NCBI GenBank assembly: GCA_964602595.1
Contig: CAZRRO010000011.1
Location: forward strand, 124,001 to 188,000
DNA: 64,000 bases
DNA from: CAIWAH01 sp964602595
GTDB taxonomy: Bacteria; Verrucomicrobiota; Verrucomicrobiia; Limisphaerales; UBA9464
Reading direction: 5' to 3'
Notes under the pieces: model-generated
Databases searched by the model: none
Told to the model about the DNA's origin: nothing
What the model saw: only the letters and a program-made list of their open reading frames with translations
Made by a program: the position numbers and the translations under genes
Part shown: one piece after another, positions 35,418 through 43,841 of the stretch
Layout: each line of letters begins with the position of its first letter
How positions within the stretch are numbered: the stretch's first letter is position 1

Positions 35418-36793
35418 TGCCACCGGTCCTGCCCACCAGCCACGCGCACATCCGCCTGCGGACGTTGCTGCACCGCGCCCGGCACACCCGCGCCCTGCAA
35501 AACCGCGGCCGGGTCGCGCAGTTGATCGGCCTGATCATCGAGGCAGAGGGGCCGATGGCGTCGGTCGGCGAGATCTGCCGCATTGAGTCGCCGCGGCACG
35601 ATTCCTCGACGCTGGCCGAGATCGTCGGCTTCCGAGACCGCCACGTGCTGCTCATGCCGCTGGGCGAAATCCACGGCATCCATCCCGGTTGCGAGGTCGT
35701 CGCGCTCGGCCGCCCGTTGCAGGCGCCCGTCGGCTCGAAGCTACGCGGCCGGGTAATCGACGGTCTGGGCAATCCGATCGACGGCTGCGGGCCGTTGCAG
35801 GCGGAGAATTTCGTGAACGTGAACGTGCAGCCGCCGCACCCGTTGCGTCGCCAGCGCATCAAGCTGCCGTTCCAGACCGGCGTGAAGGCGATCGATACCT
35901 TCATTCCCTGCGGCCGGGGCCAGCGCCTTGGCATCTTTGCCGGCAGCGGCGTCGGCAAGTCCACGCTGCTGGGCATGATGGCCAGCCGCGCGGAGGCCGA
36001 CGTGAACGTGATCGCGCTGATCGGCGAACGGGGCCGCGAAGTCCGCGAGTTCCTGGAGAAGGACCTCGACGAAGCCGGCCGCAAGAAGTCGGTAATCATC
36101 GTCGCCACCTCGAACGACCCCGCGCTCGCCCGGCTCAAGGGCGCTTTCGTGGCAATGACGATCGCCGAACATTTCCGCGACGCGGGCCAGAACGTGTTGC
36201 TGATGATGGATTCCGTGACCCGCTTCGCGATGGCGCAGCGTGAGATCGGCCTCGCAGTCGGCGAACCACCTGCGACCCGCGGTTACACGCCGTCGGTTTT
36301 CAGTTACTTGCCGCAGTTGCTCGAACGAGCCGGCACCGGTGAACGCGGCTCGATCACCGGCCTCTTCACCACGCTGGTCGAGGGCGATGACATGAACGAG
36401 CCCATCGCCGACGCCGTGCGTTCGATCCTGGACGGCCACATCGTGCTCACCCGTGAACTCGCCCAGGCAAACCACTATCCGGCCATCGATGTGCTCCAGA
36501 GCGTCAGCCGGCTTGTGCGGGACCTGACCACGGCAGACCAGATCGACCTTGCCGCCCGCGCCCGCGAGGCGATGGCCATCTACAAGACCAACCAGGACCT
36601 CATCAACATCGGCGCCTATCCGCAGGGCACCAATCCGCTGGTCGATCGGGCCATCCAGTTGCACGCGCCGCTCAACACGTTCCTCCGGCAGGGCGTGCGC
36701 GACGGCTTCAAAGCCGGCGAGAGCTGGCAGCTGCTGGCCCAGACAATGAACCTTCCCGAACCCACCCGAGCCCGCCCCGCAGCCACCCGCTGA
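35417..36793 (+). CDS. fliI: Flagellum-specific ATPase FliI
   Basis: ATPase of the flagellar type III export system, F1-beta-like. The 458-aa protein has Walker A GSGVGKST with the catalytic Lys at residue 181, Walker B in NVLLMMDSVTRFAMAQ, and VGEPPATRGYTPSVFSYLPQ, all family hallmarks; the C-terminus RMLGAYP-type region is represented by LINIGAYPQGTNPLVDRA. The start ATG overlaps the fliH stop by one base. Identification is firm. Confidence 0.95.
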   Translation: MPPVLPTSHAHIRLRTLLHRARHTRALQNRGRVAQLIGLIIEAEGPMASVGEICRIESPRHDSSTLAEIVGFRDRHVLLMPLGEIHGIHPGCEVVALGRPLQAPVGSKLRGRVIDGLGNPIDGCGPLQAENFVNVNVQPPHPLRRQRIKLPFQTGVKAIDTFIPCGRGQRLGIFAGSGVGKSTLLGMMASRAEADVNVIALIGERGREVREFLEKDLDEAGRKKSVIIVATSNDPALARLKGAFVAMTIAEHFRDAGQNVLLMMDSVTRFAMAQREIGLAVGEPPATRGYTPSVFSYLPQLLERAGTGERGSITGLFTTLVEGDDMNEPIADAVRSILDGHIVLTRELAQANHYPAIDVLQSVSRLVRDLTTADQIDLAARAREAMAIYKTNQDLINIGAYPQGTNPLVDRAIQLHAPLNTFLRQGVRDGFKAGESWQLLAQTMNLPEPTRARPAATR

Positions 36794-36815
36794 CTGAGAC
36801 CCGACATCTCTTCGC

Positions 36816-37262
36816 ATGAAACCCTTCCGCTACAAACTCACCGCCGTCCAACGGGTCCGGGACCGCCGGGAACACGAGGCGACCGAACAATACGCACATG
36901 CCTTGGCGCAGCGGGAGAACGCCTTCCGGAATCTGGAAGTGGCGGAACGGGAACTGGCCACCGGGCAGATGGAATGCAGCCGCCTGCTGAGCGAGGGGGC
37001 CACCGCGGGCGACCTCCGGCGACAGCAGTTGGGCTGTGCTTGGCTGCAGGAGCATCGCGACCAGGTTGCTGTCATCCTCGAACAGTCCGAAGGCCGGGTG
37101 AACCAAGCCCTCGGCGTCATGATCACGGCCCGGCGCGAAAGCGAAGCGGTCAAGAAACACCACGACAAGGCCCGTGAGAGCCACCAGCGCGAACAGCAGC
37201 GGGAAGACCAGAAAACCCTCGACGATCTGCCCCTCCGCACGTTGGCCGGCCTGATTGGCTGA
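36816..37262 (+). CDS. fliJ: Flagellar export protein FliJ
   Basis: Short coiled-coil protein (148 aa) that stimulates the FliI ATPase and binds export substrates. The sequence is strongly helical and charged (KLTAVQRVRDRREHEATEQY, then HHDKARESHQREQQREDQKT). Sequence conservation in FliJ is low, so the call rests on length, coiled-coil character and its place immediately after fliI. The next gene starts 19 nt downstream at the preferred ATG. Confidence 0.8.
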   Translation: MKPFRYKLTAVQRVRDRREHEATEQYAHALAQRENAFRNLEVAERELATGQMECSRLLSEGATAGDLRRQQLGCAWLQEHRDQVAVILEQSEGRVNQALGVMITARRESEAVKKHHDKARESHQREQQREDQKTLDDLPLRTLAGLIG

Positions 37263-37281
37263 CATCAAACCCATTGCCCCG

Positions 37282-37902
37282 ATGAAAGCGCTCGAATCCC
37301 CGATTGTCTCCACCGCCGCCGGCGGCGTCGCCTTCCTGCTGACGTGGATGCTGACGCTGCAATCCGCCGCGCCGAACATCCGGCCCGCCGCCGTTACCCA
37401 TAAGGCCGCGGCCGCCCCGGGAGTTCCCGCGGCCCCAACCTATCCGGTCGAGTCCTGGGTCTACTACAACCCGGAGGTTGACCAACTGATCAAGGACCTG
37501 AAGGCCGAGCGTGACGCCCTGACCGCCCGCGAGGAGGACCTCAAGCAGCTGGCCGCCCGCCTCACCACCGAGCGCTCGGAATTGGACCAGGTCGCCGACT
37601 CGGTGAAGAAGATGCAGGCCGAGATCGAGAAACGCCTCGTGGAGATCAAGGCCGACGAAATCCCCAACCTCAAGCGGCTCGCCAAAACCTACTCATCCAT
37701 GAGCCCGGCCGGCGCCGCCGCCATTCTCCGCGAAATGGAGGACAACGCCGTGGTGAAGATCCTCGCCCTCATGAAGGACACCGAGAACGGCCCGATCCTC
37801 GAAGGCATGGGGCGCCAAAGCCCGGCCGACGCCACCCGCGCCGCCGCCCTTACCGAAAAACTCCGGCTGGCCCGTGTGCCGGCGACCAAGGCCAAACCAT
37901 GA
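37282..37902 (+). CDS. MotE-like flagellar protein
   Basis: A 206-aa protein with an N-terminal membrane helix (IVSTAAGGVAFLLTWMLTL), a Pro/Ala linker, a periplasmic coiled coil (KDLKAERDALTAREEDLKQL and VKKMQAEIEKRLVEIKADEI) and a C-terminal MgtE_N-like domain (LAKTYSSMSPAGAAAILREM, then DNAVVKILALMKDTENGPIL). This architecture matches the MotE family, known in alphaproteobacteria and others as a chaperone or accessory of the motor. The ATG at 37282 is used; a TTG at 37255 lies inside fliJ. The stop overlaps the fliK start (ATGA). Confidence 0.75.
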   Translation: MKALESPIVSTAAGGVAFLLTWMLTLQSAAPNIRPAAVTHKAAAAPGVPAAPTYPVESWVYYNPEVDQLIKDLKAERDALTAREEDLKQLAARLTTERSELDQVADSVKKMQAEIEKRLVEIKADEIPNLKRLAKTYSSMSPAGAAAILREMEDNAVVKILALMKDTENGPILEGMGRQSPADATRAAALTEKLRLARVPATKAKP

Positions 37903-39332
37903 GCCCTTCCGTTGGATCCTTCGGCACCCCGGCTGCGCTGGATGCCGGTTCAACCGCCTCTTCTCGCCTGCCGACGGCCCCGGAAAACGCGCGCCCGTTT
38001 TCCGAGTTCCCGCTCGGCGGTGCCGATTCGTTCCGAGCGCCGCGCGTCGAACGCCCGGCCGGCCGCGAGGAGCCTCGCACAACCACGACCGCCGCCGAAA
38101 CGTCGGACCGCCCGCTGGCCGAAACCGACGAGCGCCGGCCGAACCGGCGCGCCCAACCCGACGACGAACCGGAGGCAACCTCGCCCGAGATGCTTGCCTG
38201 GCCTTGCGCGGCGCTGGCGATTTCCGTGCCCGCTCCCGAGGAGAAGCCGGCCCACGAAGGCGAAGCCCGTAGCGAAGTGGGCGACACCAGCCTGTCGGTT
38301 GCGGCCGACAACGCACCCCACCCTGTCGACTTGTTCGCTCCGTTGAGCACTGACTCCGTCACAGTCGCCGACTTGGTCGCCGAATCCCTCCCCGGATCAA
38401 CGGAATCACCTTCATCCGACGCGGCACATTTAACCGGGCAGGATGCTCCCGTTTCGGACGCCGTGCCGACGCCGATGGCGCCGACCACGGAATCGGCCAA
38501 AACATTTTCCGTTCCCGCACCTGTCCTGCCGGAAGCGGCTTCGGCCGCATTGGCGGGCCGTTGGACGCCGATGGCAGCGCCCACGACCGCCACGGAAACC
38601 CCTTTGGAACAAGAACAGACGCCGCCGAATGGGACCCATGGCACATCCGCTGCTAATGAGGCAGTCGAGGTGAAAAGCTGGTTCCAACAGGATGAATTTG
38701 CCGGGAGTCCGGCCGACCGACCGGTGACGGCCGTCGGCTTGGTGCGTTCCGGTTCCGGGGATCTCGGCTCTGAGCGAGATCCTCATCGCTCCGATTCGTC
38801 CGCAGTAAACCCCTTGTTGGCCGACCCGTTTCGCACCGCCAACGAACCCGTCGCCGCGGAAATTGAGCTGCCGGCCCCGTTGGATGTTCCCGCCACCTTG
38901 ACACCGCTGATCCAGGAACAGGCGGTGCGCCTGCGCCATGCCTCGTTGCAGTCCCTCGAAGTCGTGCTGCGTCCGGACGGCCAGACCGAACTGCACCTGC
39001 AACTCACCCAACATGCCGGACAGATCGAGGCGACAGTGCGGTGCGATCGCGGCGACGCAGAAAAGTTTGGCGGCGGCTGGGCGAAGCTGCAGGAATCGCT
39101 CGCTTCCCAAGGCATCCGCCTCGCCCCTTTGGCTGAAAGCTCCATGAGTTCGGCCGGCGACCATTCGCACCGGCAACCAGCCACGCCCCAGCCGCCGCCG
39201 GAGACGCCGGCGCCGCGTTGGCCGACGGCCCCCGCCAAATCCCGCCTCGCTCCGTCTCGCGTCCCATCTTCCACGACACCGGTCCTGCCGGCCTTGGCGG
39301 CCACTCGCCGGACCTTGGAGTCTTGGGCCTAA
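37899..39332 (+). CDS. fliK: Flagellar hook-length control protein FliK-like
   Basis: A 477-aa protein with a long, Pro/Ala/Thr-rich, low-complexity N-terminal region of about 330 residues and a C-terminal flg_hook-type domain: SLEVVLRPDGQTELHLQLTQ, HAGQIEATVRCDRGDAEKF, then a second disordered tail. FliK sets hook length and switches the export substrate. The domain after it is shorter than in E. coli FliK. The order fliJ-motE-fliK-flgD is typical and supports the call. The ATG at 37899 overlaps the preceding stop. Confidence 0.8.
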   Translation: MSPSVGSFGTPAALDAGSTASSRLPTAPENARPFSEFPLGGADSFRAPRVERPAGREEPRTTTTAAETSDRPLAETDERRPNRRAQPDDEPEATSPEMLAWPCAALAISVPAPEEKPAHEGEARSEVGDTSLSVAADNAPHPVDLFAPLSTDSVTVADLVAESLPGSTESPSSDAAHLTGQDAPVSDAVPTPMAPTTESAKTFSVPAPVLPEAASAALAGRWTPMAAPTTATETPLEQEQTPPNGTHGTSAANEAVEVKSWFQQDEFAGSPADRPVTAVGLVRSGSGDLGSERDPHRSDSSAVNPLLADPFRTANEPVAAEIELPAPLDVPATLTPLIQEQAVRLRHASLQSLEVVLRPDGQTELHLQLTQHAGQIEATVRCDRGDAEKFGGGWAKLQESLASQGIRLAPLAESSMSSAGDHSHRQPATPQPPPETPAPRWPTAPAKSRLAPSRVPSSTTPVLPALAATRRTLESWA

Positions 39333-39344
39333 ATCAATCGCCAT

Positions 39345-39779
39345 ATGTCCACTGTTTCAGCCACCAATACCAATTTCAGCAACCAGGCGTTCCAGTCCGG
39401 CAAGCTGCCTCAGCGCGACTTGGTCCAGACGCTCGGCCAGCAGGATTTTCTCAAGCTGCTGGCGACCCAGATGAGCACGCAGGATCCGCTCAAGCCCATG
39501 GAGGACACGGCATTCATCGGGCAAATGGCGCAGTTCAGCGCGCTGGAACAGAGCAAATCGATGCAGCAGGACATTGAATCCCTGCAGGCCGGCACGTTGC
39601 TGGGCCAGCAGGTCATTTTGCAGAATGGTAAGGACAAGACGGCCCAAGGAGTCGTGGAAGCCGTCAAACTCGTTGCAGGGACGCCAAAACTCATTGTGGG
39701 CGGCACGGCCTACGGCATGGAGCAATTGCTCTCGGTCGCAAACCCGCTGCCCCAAACTTACGTTTCCGAAAGACCATGA
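39345..39779 (+). CDS. flgD: Flagellar hook-capping protein FlgD (short form)
   Basis: Scaffold for hook assembly. The 144-aa protein contains the conserved FlgD segment QQDFLKLLATQMSTQDPLKP, then FIGQMAQFSALEQSKSMQQD. The large Ig-like/Tudor portion of E. coli FlgD (about 230 aa) is missing apart from a short beta segment at the end, similar to the compact FlgD of Bacillus. The stop overlaps flgE by 4 nt (ATGA). Confidence 0.9.
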   Translation: MSTVSATNTNFSNQAFQSGKLPQRDLVQTLGQQDFLKLLATQMSTQDPLKPMEDTAFIGQMAQFSALEQSKSMQQDIESLQAGTLLGQQVILQNGKDKTAQGVVEAVKLVAGTPKLIVGGTAYGMEQLLSVANPLPQTYVSERP

Positions 39780-40648
39780 TCCGTTCCCTCAACGCCGGCG
39801 TCAGCGGCATCCACCAGTTCCAAAGCCGACTCGACGTGATCGGCAACAACATCGCCAATTCCAGCACAATCGGATTCAAGGCGGGCCGCGCCGACTTCGG
39901 CGACGCCTTCAGCCAGACCTTGCAGGCGTCCAGCGGCGGCGCGGGCGGTCTTGGTTCGCTGCCAGGCCAGCAGGTCGGGTCCGGGGTGAGCACCACGGCC
40001 ATCCGCAACATCTTTAACCAAGGTTCGGTGAACCAGACCTACGTGAACACCGACCTGGCCATCAACGGCGAGGGTTACTTCATGGTGAAGGACCCGGTTT
40101 CCGGGAACCAGTTCGCCACGCGGGCCGGCAACTTCCGGCTGGATAACGACGGTTATGTCGTAACGAGTGACGGTTTCCGACTCCAAGGCTACGCAGACGC
40201 CGCGCTTGGCACCGTGGGCGACCTCAAGGTGGACGCGGGCGACAAGCCTGAAGCAGCAGGCGCCGACGCCAAGGTGTCGGCCTTCAACATCACCGCCACC
40301 GGGATCATCGAAGTCACACTCTCCGATCCGAAAGCCACGAAATACAATCGCGGACAGGTGCTCCTGCAAAACTTCCGGGATCCGCAGGCTCTATTGAAAG
40401 AGGGGAACAACCTTTATTCGGGCATTTCCGCCGCCGGGCCCCTGGGTGGAGCCGAGTCTCCCACGATGGGTGCACCGAAAACCAACGGATTGGGGGAAAT
40501 TCAATCCGGGGCGCTCGAATCGTCGAACGTGGACCTGACGAACGAGTTCGCGAACCTGATCACCACCCAGCGCGGGTTCCAGGCCAGCGCCCGGATCATC
40601 ACCACCAGTGACGAGATCCTGCAGGAGGTCGTGAATCTCAAGCGTTAG
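39776..40648 (+). CDS. flgE: Flagellar hook protein FlgE (short; FlgG-like alternative)
   Basis: A 290-aa rod/hook-family protein with the N-terminal motif SLNAGVSGIHQFQSRLDVIG followed by NIANSSTIGFKAGR, a central DLAINGEGYFMVKDP block, and the C-terminal NEFANLITTQRGFQASARII coil. Its place directly after flgD indicates hook protein, but at 290 aa it is well short of typical FlgE (about 400) and close to FlgG/FlgF (about 260). Function as the hook subunit is inferred from position. Confidence 0.85.
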   Translation: MIRSLNAGVSGIHQFQSRLDVIGNNIANSSTIGFKAGRADFGDAFSQTLQASSGGAGGLGSLPGQQVGSGVSTTAIRNIFNQGSVNQTYVNTDLAINGEGYFMVKDPVSGNQFATRAGNFRLDNDGYVVTSDGFRLQGYADAALGTVGDLKVDAGDKPEAAGADAKVSAFNITATGIIEVTLSDPKATKYNRGQVLLQNFRDPQALLKEGNNLYSGISAAGPLGGAESPTMGAPKTNGLGEIQSGALESSNVDLTNEFANLITTQRGFQASARIITTSDEILQEVVNLKR

Positions 40649-40671
40649 GCCATTCAAACCGACTAACCGTT

Positions 40672-41307
40672 ATGTCTGAGGCCAAAGAAGCTCCCGCGGC
40701 ACCCGCCGCCGCACCTGCCGGCGGCGGCATCAAGGCGATGCTGCCCCTCATCCTCAACCTGGTGCTCATGCCGGCCATCGCCTTCGCGATGACCCAGTTT
40801 GTGCTGGTCCCCAAGTTGAGCGCCCCGGCCGCTCCCGCGGCCGGTCACGCGGAGGGTGGGGACGGCCACGAGGCGGCCGCGGATCCTCATGCTGCGCCCG
40901 ATGACGGCCACGGGAAAAAGGAAGACGCCCACGGCGCGGCCAAGGACGACGGTCATGGCAAGAAAGACGACGGCCACGGCGGCGGGGGCGGGGGCGGAGC
41001 GAAGGCCGGCCCGGTGCCGCTGAGCGGAAAGATTCTCGTGAACGTCGCCGGCAGCGCGGGCACTCGGTTCCTCCAGGCTAACATTTCGCTGGTGAGCCCA
41101 AAATCCAACCTGAAGGACTTGGTGGAAAAGTATGACGCCCAGCTGCGCGACGCTGCCTCCGGGGCGTTGTCGACCAAGACCATCTCCGACCTGGAGAAGA
41201 CGGGCGCCCGCAATCTCATCAAGGCCGAGTTGCTCGGGCAGTTCAACATCATCCTCGGCAGCGGGACGGTGACGGATGTTTACCTGACCGAATTCGCCAT
41301 CCAGTAG
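40672..41307 (+). CDS. fliL: Flagellar protein FliL with His-rich linker
   Basis: Inner-membrane protein that associates with stators around the MS ring. The 211-aa product has a membrane helix near residues 24-46 (MLPLILNLVLMPAIAFAMTQ) and a C-terminal FliL domain (LSGKILVNVAGSAGTRFLQ, then NLIKAELLGQFNIILGSGTV). Between them lies an unusual His/Asp/Gly-rich region (about residues 59-108) with repeated DDGHGKK units and a poly-Gly stretch. Typical FliL is about 155 aa. It lies between flgE and fliM. Confidence 0.85.
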   Translation: MSEAKEAPAAPAAAPAGGGIKAMLPLILNLVLMPAIAFAMTQFVLVPKLSAPAAPAAGHAEGGDGHEAAADPHAAPDDGHGKKEDAHGAAKDDGHGKKDDGHGGGGGGGAKAGPVPLSGKILVNVAGSAGTRFLQANISLVSPKSNLKDLVEKYDAQLRDAASGALSTKTISDLEKTGARNLIKAELLGQFNIILGSGTVTDVYLTEFAIQ

Positions 41308-41319
41308 CCCACTCCGCCC

Positions 41320-42357
41320 ATGGAATCCGTCGACAACATCGCAGCCGGCCAGGAAGTCCTTTCGCAGAGCGAGGTTGAGAACCTGTTGGCCCAGGTTGCC
41401 GAACTGGAGTCGAAGACGGTCATCCATCAGCAGGACGGTTCGAAATCGCACCAGCACAAGGAGGCGATCCAGCCGTATGACTTCCGCAATCCGGTCTTCC
41501 TGTCGGCCCCGGAACTGCGGAAATTGCGACTCCACCACGAGGAGTTCATCCGCTCGCTCGCGGCCCGCCTTTCCATTCACCTCCGCGTCGAGTTCGTGCT
41601 GCAGATGTCGCAGCTCAGCACGATCACCTACGCCAAATTCATAGAGAGCCTGCCGAATCCGGGGCACCTAGTGCTGTTCAAGGCGGAACCGCTCCGGGGC
41701 ATCTGCCTGCTGGGCATCAAGCAACGCCTGGGCCTGACCGTGGTGGACCGCGTCATGGGCGGCCCGGGGCATTCGGTGCAGACGGACCGCGACCTCAGCG
41801 AGATCGAGATCGCACTGCTGGACCAGATCATCCAGATCATCGTCGGCGAATGGTGCAGCCACTGGTCAGGTTTCGAGGAGCTGCGCCCGCTCCTGCTCGG
41901 CCACGAAAGCAACGCCCGGTTCGTCAACACCGCTCCATTCGACAGCGTGATGCTGGCCCTGACCCTCGAGGCGCAAATCGGCGATTGCTTCGAGCAGATC
42001 CACATCGGATTCCCCTACATGACCCTCGAGCCGCTGATCAAGCGGCTGAGCCACAAGATCGATCCGCACATCCACGAGACCGAGCCGACGAGCCGCGCCA
42101 ACGTCGCGTGGAATCAGGCCCTCGATGACGTGCAGGTGCCCGTCACCGCGGAATTTCCCGGCATGTCCATGTCCGCCCGCCGCCTCGCGGACCTCCGGGT
42201 CGGCGACTTGCTCGAACTGGAGGAAGATTTGCCATCTCGCGTTCGCCTGCGCCTCGCCAGCCTTCCAAAATTCAACGGCCGTCTGGGAACCCGCAACGGC
42301 AAGTGGGCCGTTGAAATCAATAACGTCCTCAAACCCGTCGCCAAACTGACTTCATGA
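41320..42357 (+). CDS. fliM: Flagellar motor switch protein FliM
   Basis: C-ring switch protein, 345 aa. The N-terminal CheY-binding motif LSQSEVENLLAQV corresponds to the LSQxEIDxLL consensus. The middle domain includes EEFIRSLAARLSIHLRVEF and LLGIKQRLGLTVVDRVMGGP, and the C-terminal SpoA domain ends the protein (LRVGDLLELEEDLPSRVRLR). The presence of the CheY-binding peptide implies chemotaxis control, although no che gene is in the window. The stop overlaps the fliN start (ATGA). Confidence 0.95.
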   Translation: MESVDNIAAGQEVLSQSEVENLLAQVAELESKTVIHQQDGSKSHQHKEAIQPYDFRNPVFLSAPELRKLRLHHEEFIRSLAARLSIHLRVEFVLQMSQLSTITYAKFIESLPNPGHLVLFKAEPLRGICLLGIKQRLGLTVVDRVMGGPGHSVQTDRDLSEIEIALLDQIIQIIVGEWCSHWSGFEELRPLLLGHESNARFVNTAPFDSVMLALTLEAQIGDCFEQIHIGFPYMTLEPLIKRLSHKIDPHIHETEPTSRANVAWNQALDDVQVPVTAEFPGMSMSARRLADLRVGDLLELEEDLPSRVRLRLASLPKFNGRLGTRNGKWAVEINNVLKPVAKLTS

Positions 42358-42614
42358 GCATGCACTCCGATTCCCCCAACTTGGAAATCCTGCTCGATGT
42401 GCCCGTCGAGGTCACCGTCGAGCTGGGTTCCTGCCATCTTCCTATGCGCGACGTGCTCCAGCTCGGCAACGGCTCGGTCGTGCAGCTCGACAAGATCGCA
42501 GACGCACCGGTGGAATTGTTGGTAAACCGTAAACGCGTCGCCCGCGGCGAGGTCGTGGTGGTGGAAAACCGATTCGGCATCAAGATCACCGAACTCCTTG
42601 GCCAAGCCAAGTAA
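42354..42614 (+). CDS. fliN: Flagellar motor switch protein FliN
   Basis: A minimal 86-aa FliN with the SpoA/C-ring domain (LLDVPVEVTVELGSCHLPMR, then GSVVQLDKIADAPVELLVNR and VVVVENRFGIKITELLG). No N-terminal extension is present. It is the last gene of the flagellar operon; a convergent gene begins 116 nt downstream, and no strong terminator hairpin was seen in the gap. Confidence 0.95.
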   Translation: MSMHSDSPNLEILLDVPVEVTVELGSCHLPMRDVLQLGNGSVVQLDKIADAPVELLVNRKRVARGEVVVVENRFGIKITELLGQAK

Positions 42615-42729
42615 GGCCGGTTCCCCTGACCTCCAAGTGAAGAGATTTACGGTTGGGCCATTAGCCACGCCGTGGTTTCGCCTGCTTTACAAGGAAGCAG
42701 GGATCCGTCGCGGATACCGGATTGGGCGG

Positions 42730-43500
42730 TTATCGGCGGGACCGTTGCCAAGCCCGCAGCGTCAGCAAGCCAGCCACAACGCCCGCCGCCCAAGTGCCCG
42801 GTTCCGGAACGGCGGAATTCAATTCGCCACCGTTCGCGAACGAATGGGTGAACTCAAACGAATCGATGCCGATGTAGTCGGAGTTTGCCCCGTTTTGGCC
42901 AGCGTCCGGGACGAAATAACGGAATGCCAACCGACCGCTGCGCCCGGACACACCCTCCAGCAGTCCGCCAAACAGCGTCCACTCCGACGGATATCCTGTA
43001 GTCGTCAGGGCCTCATTGACGGTTAGCAACAGGGTGTCGAAGTCGCCCACCGCGTCGGAGCCGAGACCAATGTCGGTGCTCGCACCCGAATAGCTGATGC
43101 GGACTTCCAGCCGGTCAGGGAACTGCGGCTGGGAGACCGTGCGGGTTAGGAACGAGAATGCGTCGCCAGTTCCAAAGGACAGCACCGGGCTGATCAGCCA
43201 AGTGCTGATGGTGCCGCCGGAACTCGTGCTGTTGTAGTTCATGGCGGCGTAGGAATTTACGTCGCCCTCGAACGCGGAAAACACCGGCGGGGGGTTGTCC
43301 ATTCCCCCGTGATAATTTCCCTGGAACACCGAGGTGCTGTTCTCCGGATTAGGGCTGCTGTGGTTAAGAATCAGCCAGCCGGCATCCTCCAACAGGGACA
43401 CGTCGTCAAACCCCTCGGACCAAGTCTGGGCAAGCGAAACGGCCCCTGCGGCGGTTGCCAGCAAGGAAGCGCGTCCCAACAGTTGCCATCCGAGCCCCAT
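42730..43500 (-). CDS. PEP-CTERM-anchored exported protein
   Basis: A 256-aa secreted protein. The N-terminal signal (LLGRASLLATAAGAVSLA) is followed by a jelly-roll-like domain of the choice-of-anchor J type (WSEGFDDVSLLEDAGWLILN, FSFLTRTVSQPQFPDRLEVR). The C-terminus is a PEP-CTERM sorting signal: VPEPGTWAAGVVAGLLTL then a short basic tail RAWQRSRR. Such proteins are processed by exosortase, not present here, and are linked to extracellular polysaccharide in Verrucomicrobia. It converges on fliN and is divergent from the lipoprotein gene at 43842. Confidence 0.88.
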   Translation of the reverse strand: MGLGWQLLGRASLLATAAGAVSLAQTWSEGFDDVSLLEDAGWLILNHSSPNPENSTSVFQGNYHGGMDNPPPVFSAFEGDVNSYAAMNYNSTSSGGTISTWLISPVLSFGTGDAFSFLTRTVSQPQFPDRLEVRISYSGASTDIGLGSDAVGDFDTLLLTVNEALTTTGYPSEWTLFGGLLEGVSGRSGRLAFRYFVPDAGQNGANSDYIGIDSFEFTHSFANGGELNSAVPEPGTWAAGVVAGLLTLRAWQRSRR

Positions 43501-43841
43501 GTCGGACTCCGTGTAGCCCTATCGCAGCAGGCCGGCAAGCACTTGTTTACATTGGCGAAATAAGGCCCCTTAACTGAACCTCGACGCCGTTCGGCCAACC
43601 CGTTCCACCGGCGCCGCGCCCGGGCGCATCCGACAGTTCGAACCGCCTCGGGTGCCCCTACCGCCGCGCCCGCTTAATGGGGCTGCAAACACCAATATTG
43701 AGTCGGCCGACGGCCACTCGGCATGGTTACGGACAACCGTTATCCGTGAGCGGGCCATCCACCAATATTCTCGAATATCCGGGCGCCATTCGGCCGGCGG
43801 CCCATACGTCAATCGCGCGCGCGACAGAACCGGGAGGCGGA
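43501..43841. other. Intergenic region between PEP-CTERM and lipoprotein genes
   Basis: About 340 nt between two divergent genes. It should hold both promoters. No convincing -35/-10 pair, hairpin terminator or RNA gene was recognised. Open frames run through it on the plus strand (for example from 43677, in frame with the next gene), but they lack a start context and family support. Confidence 0.5.

Noticed and set aside
43600..43680. tRNA-like TTCGAACC in the intergenic region
   Set aside because: No acceptor stem or anticodon arm can be folded around it; no tRNA was found in the window.
43677..43841. N-terminal extension of the lipoprotein hydrolase
   Set aside because: The extra residues precede the signal peptide and would bury the lipobox; the TTG at 43842 with GGGAGG is better.
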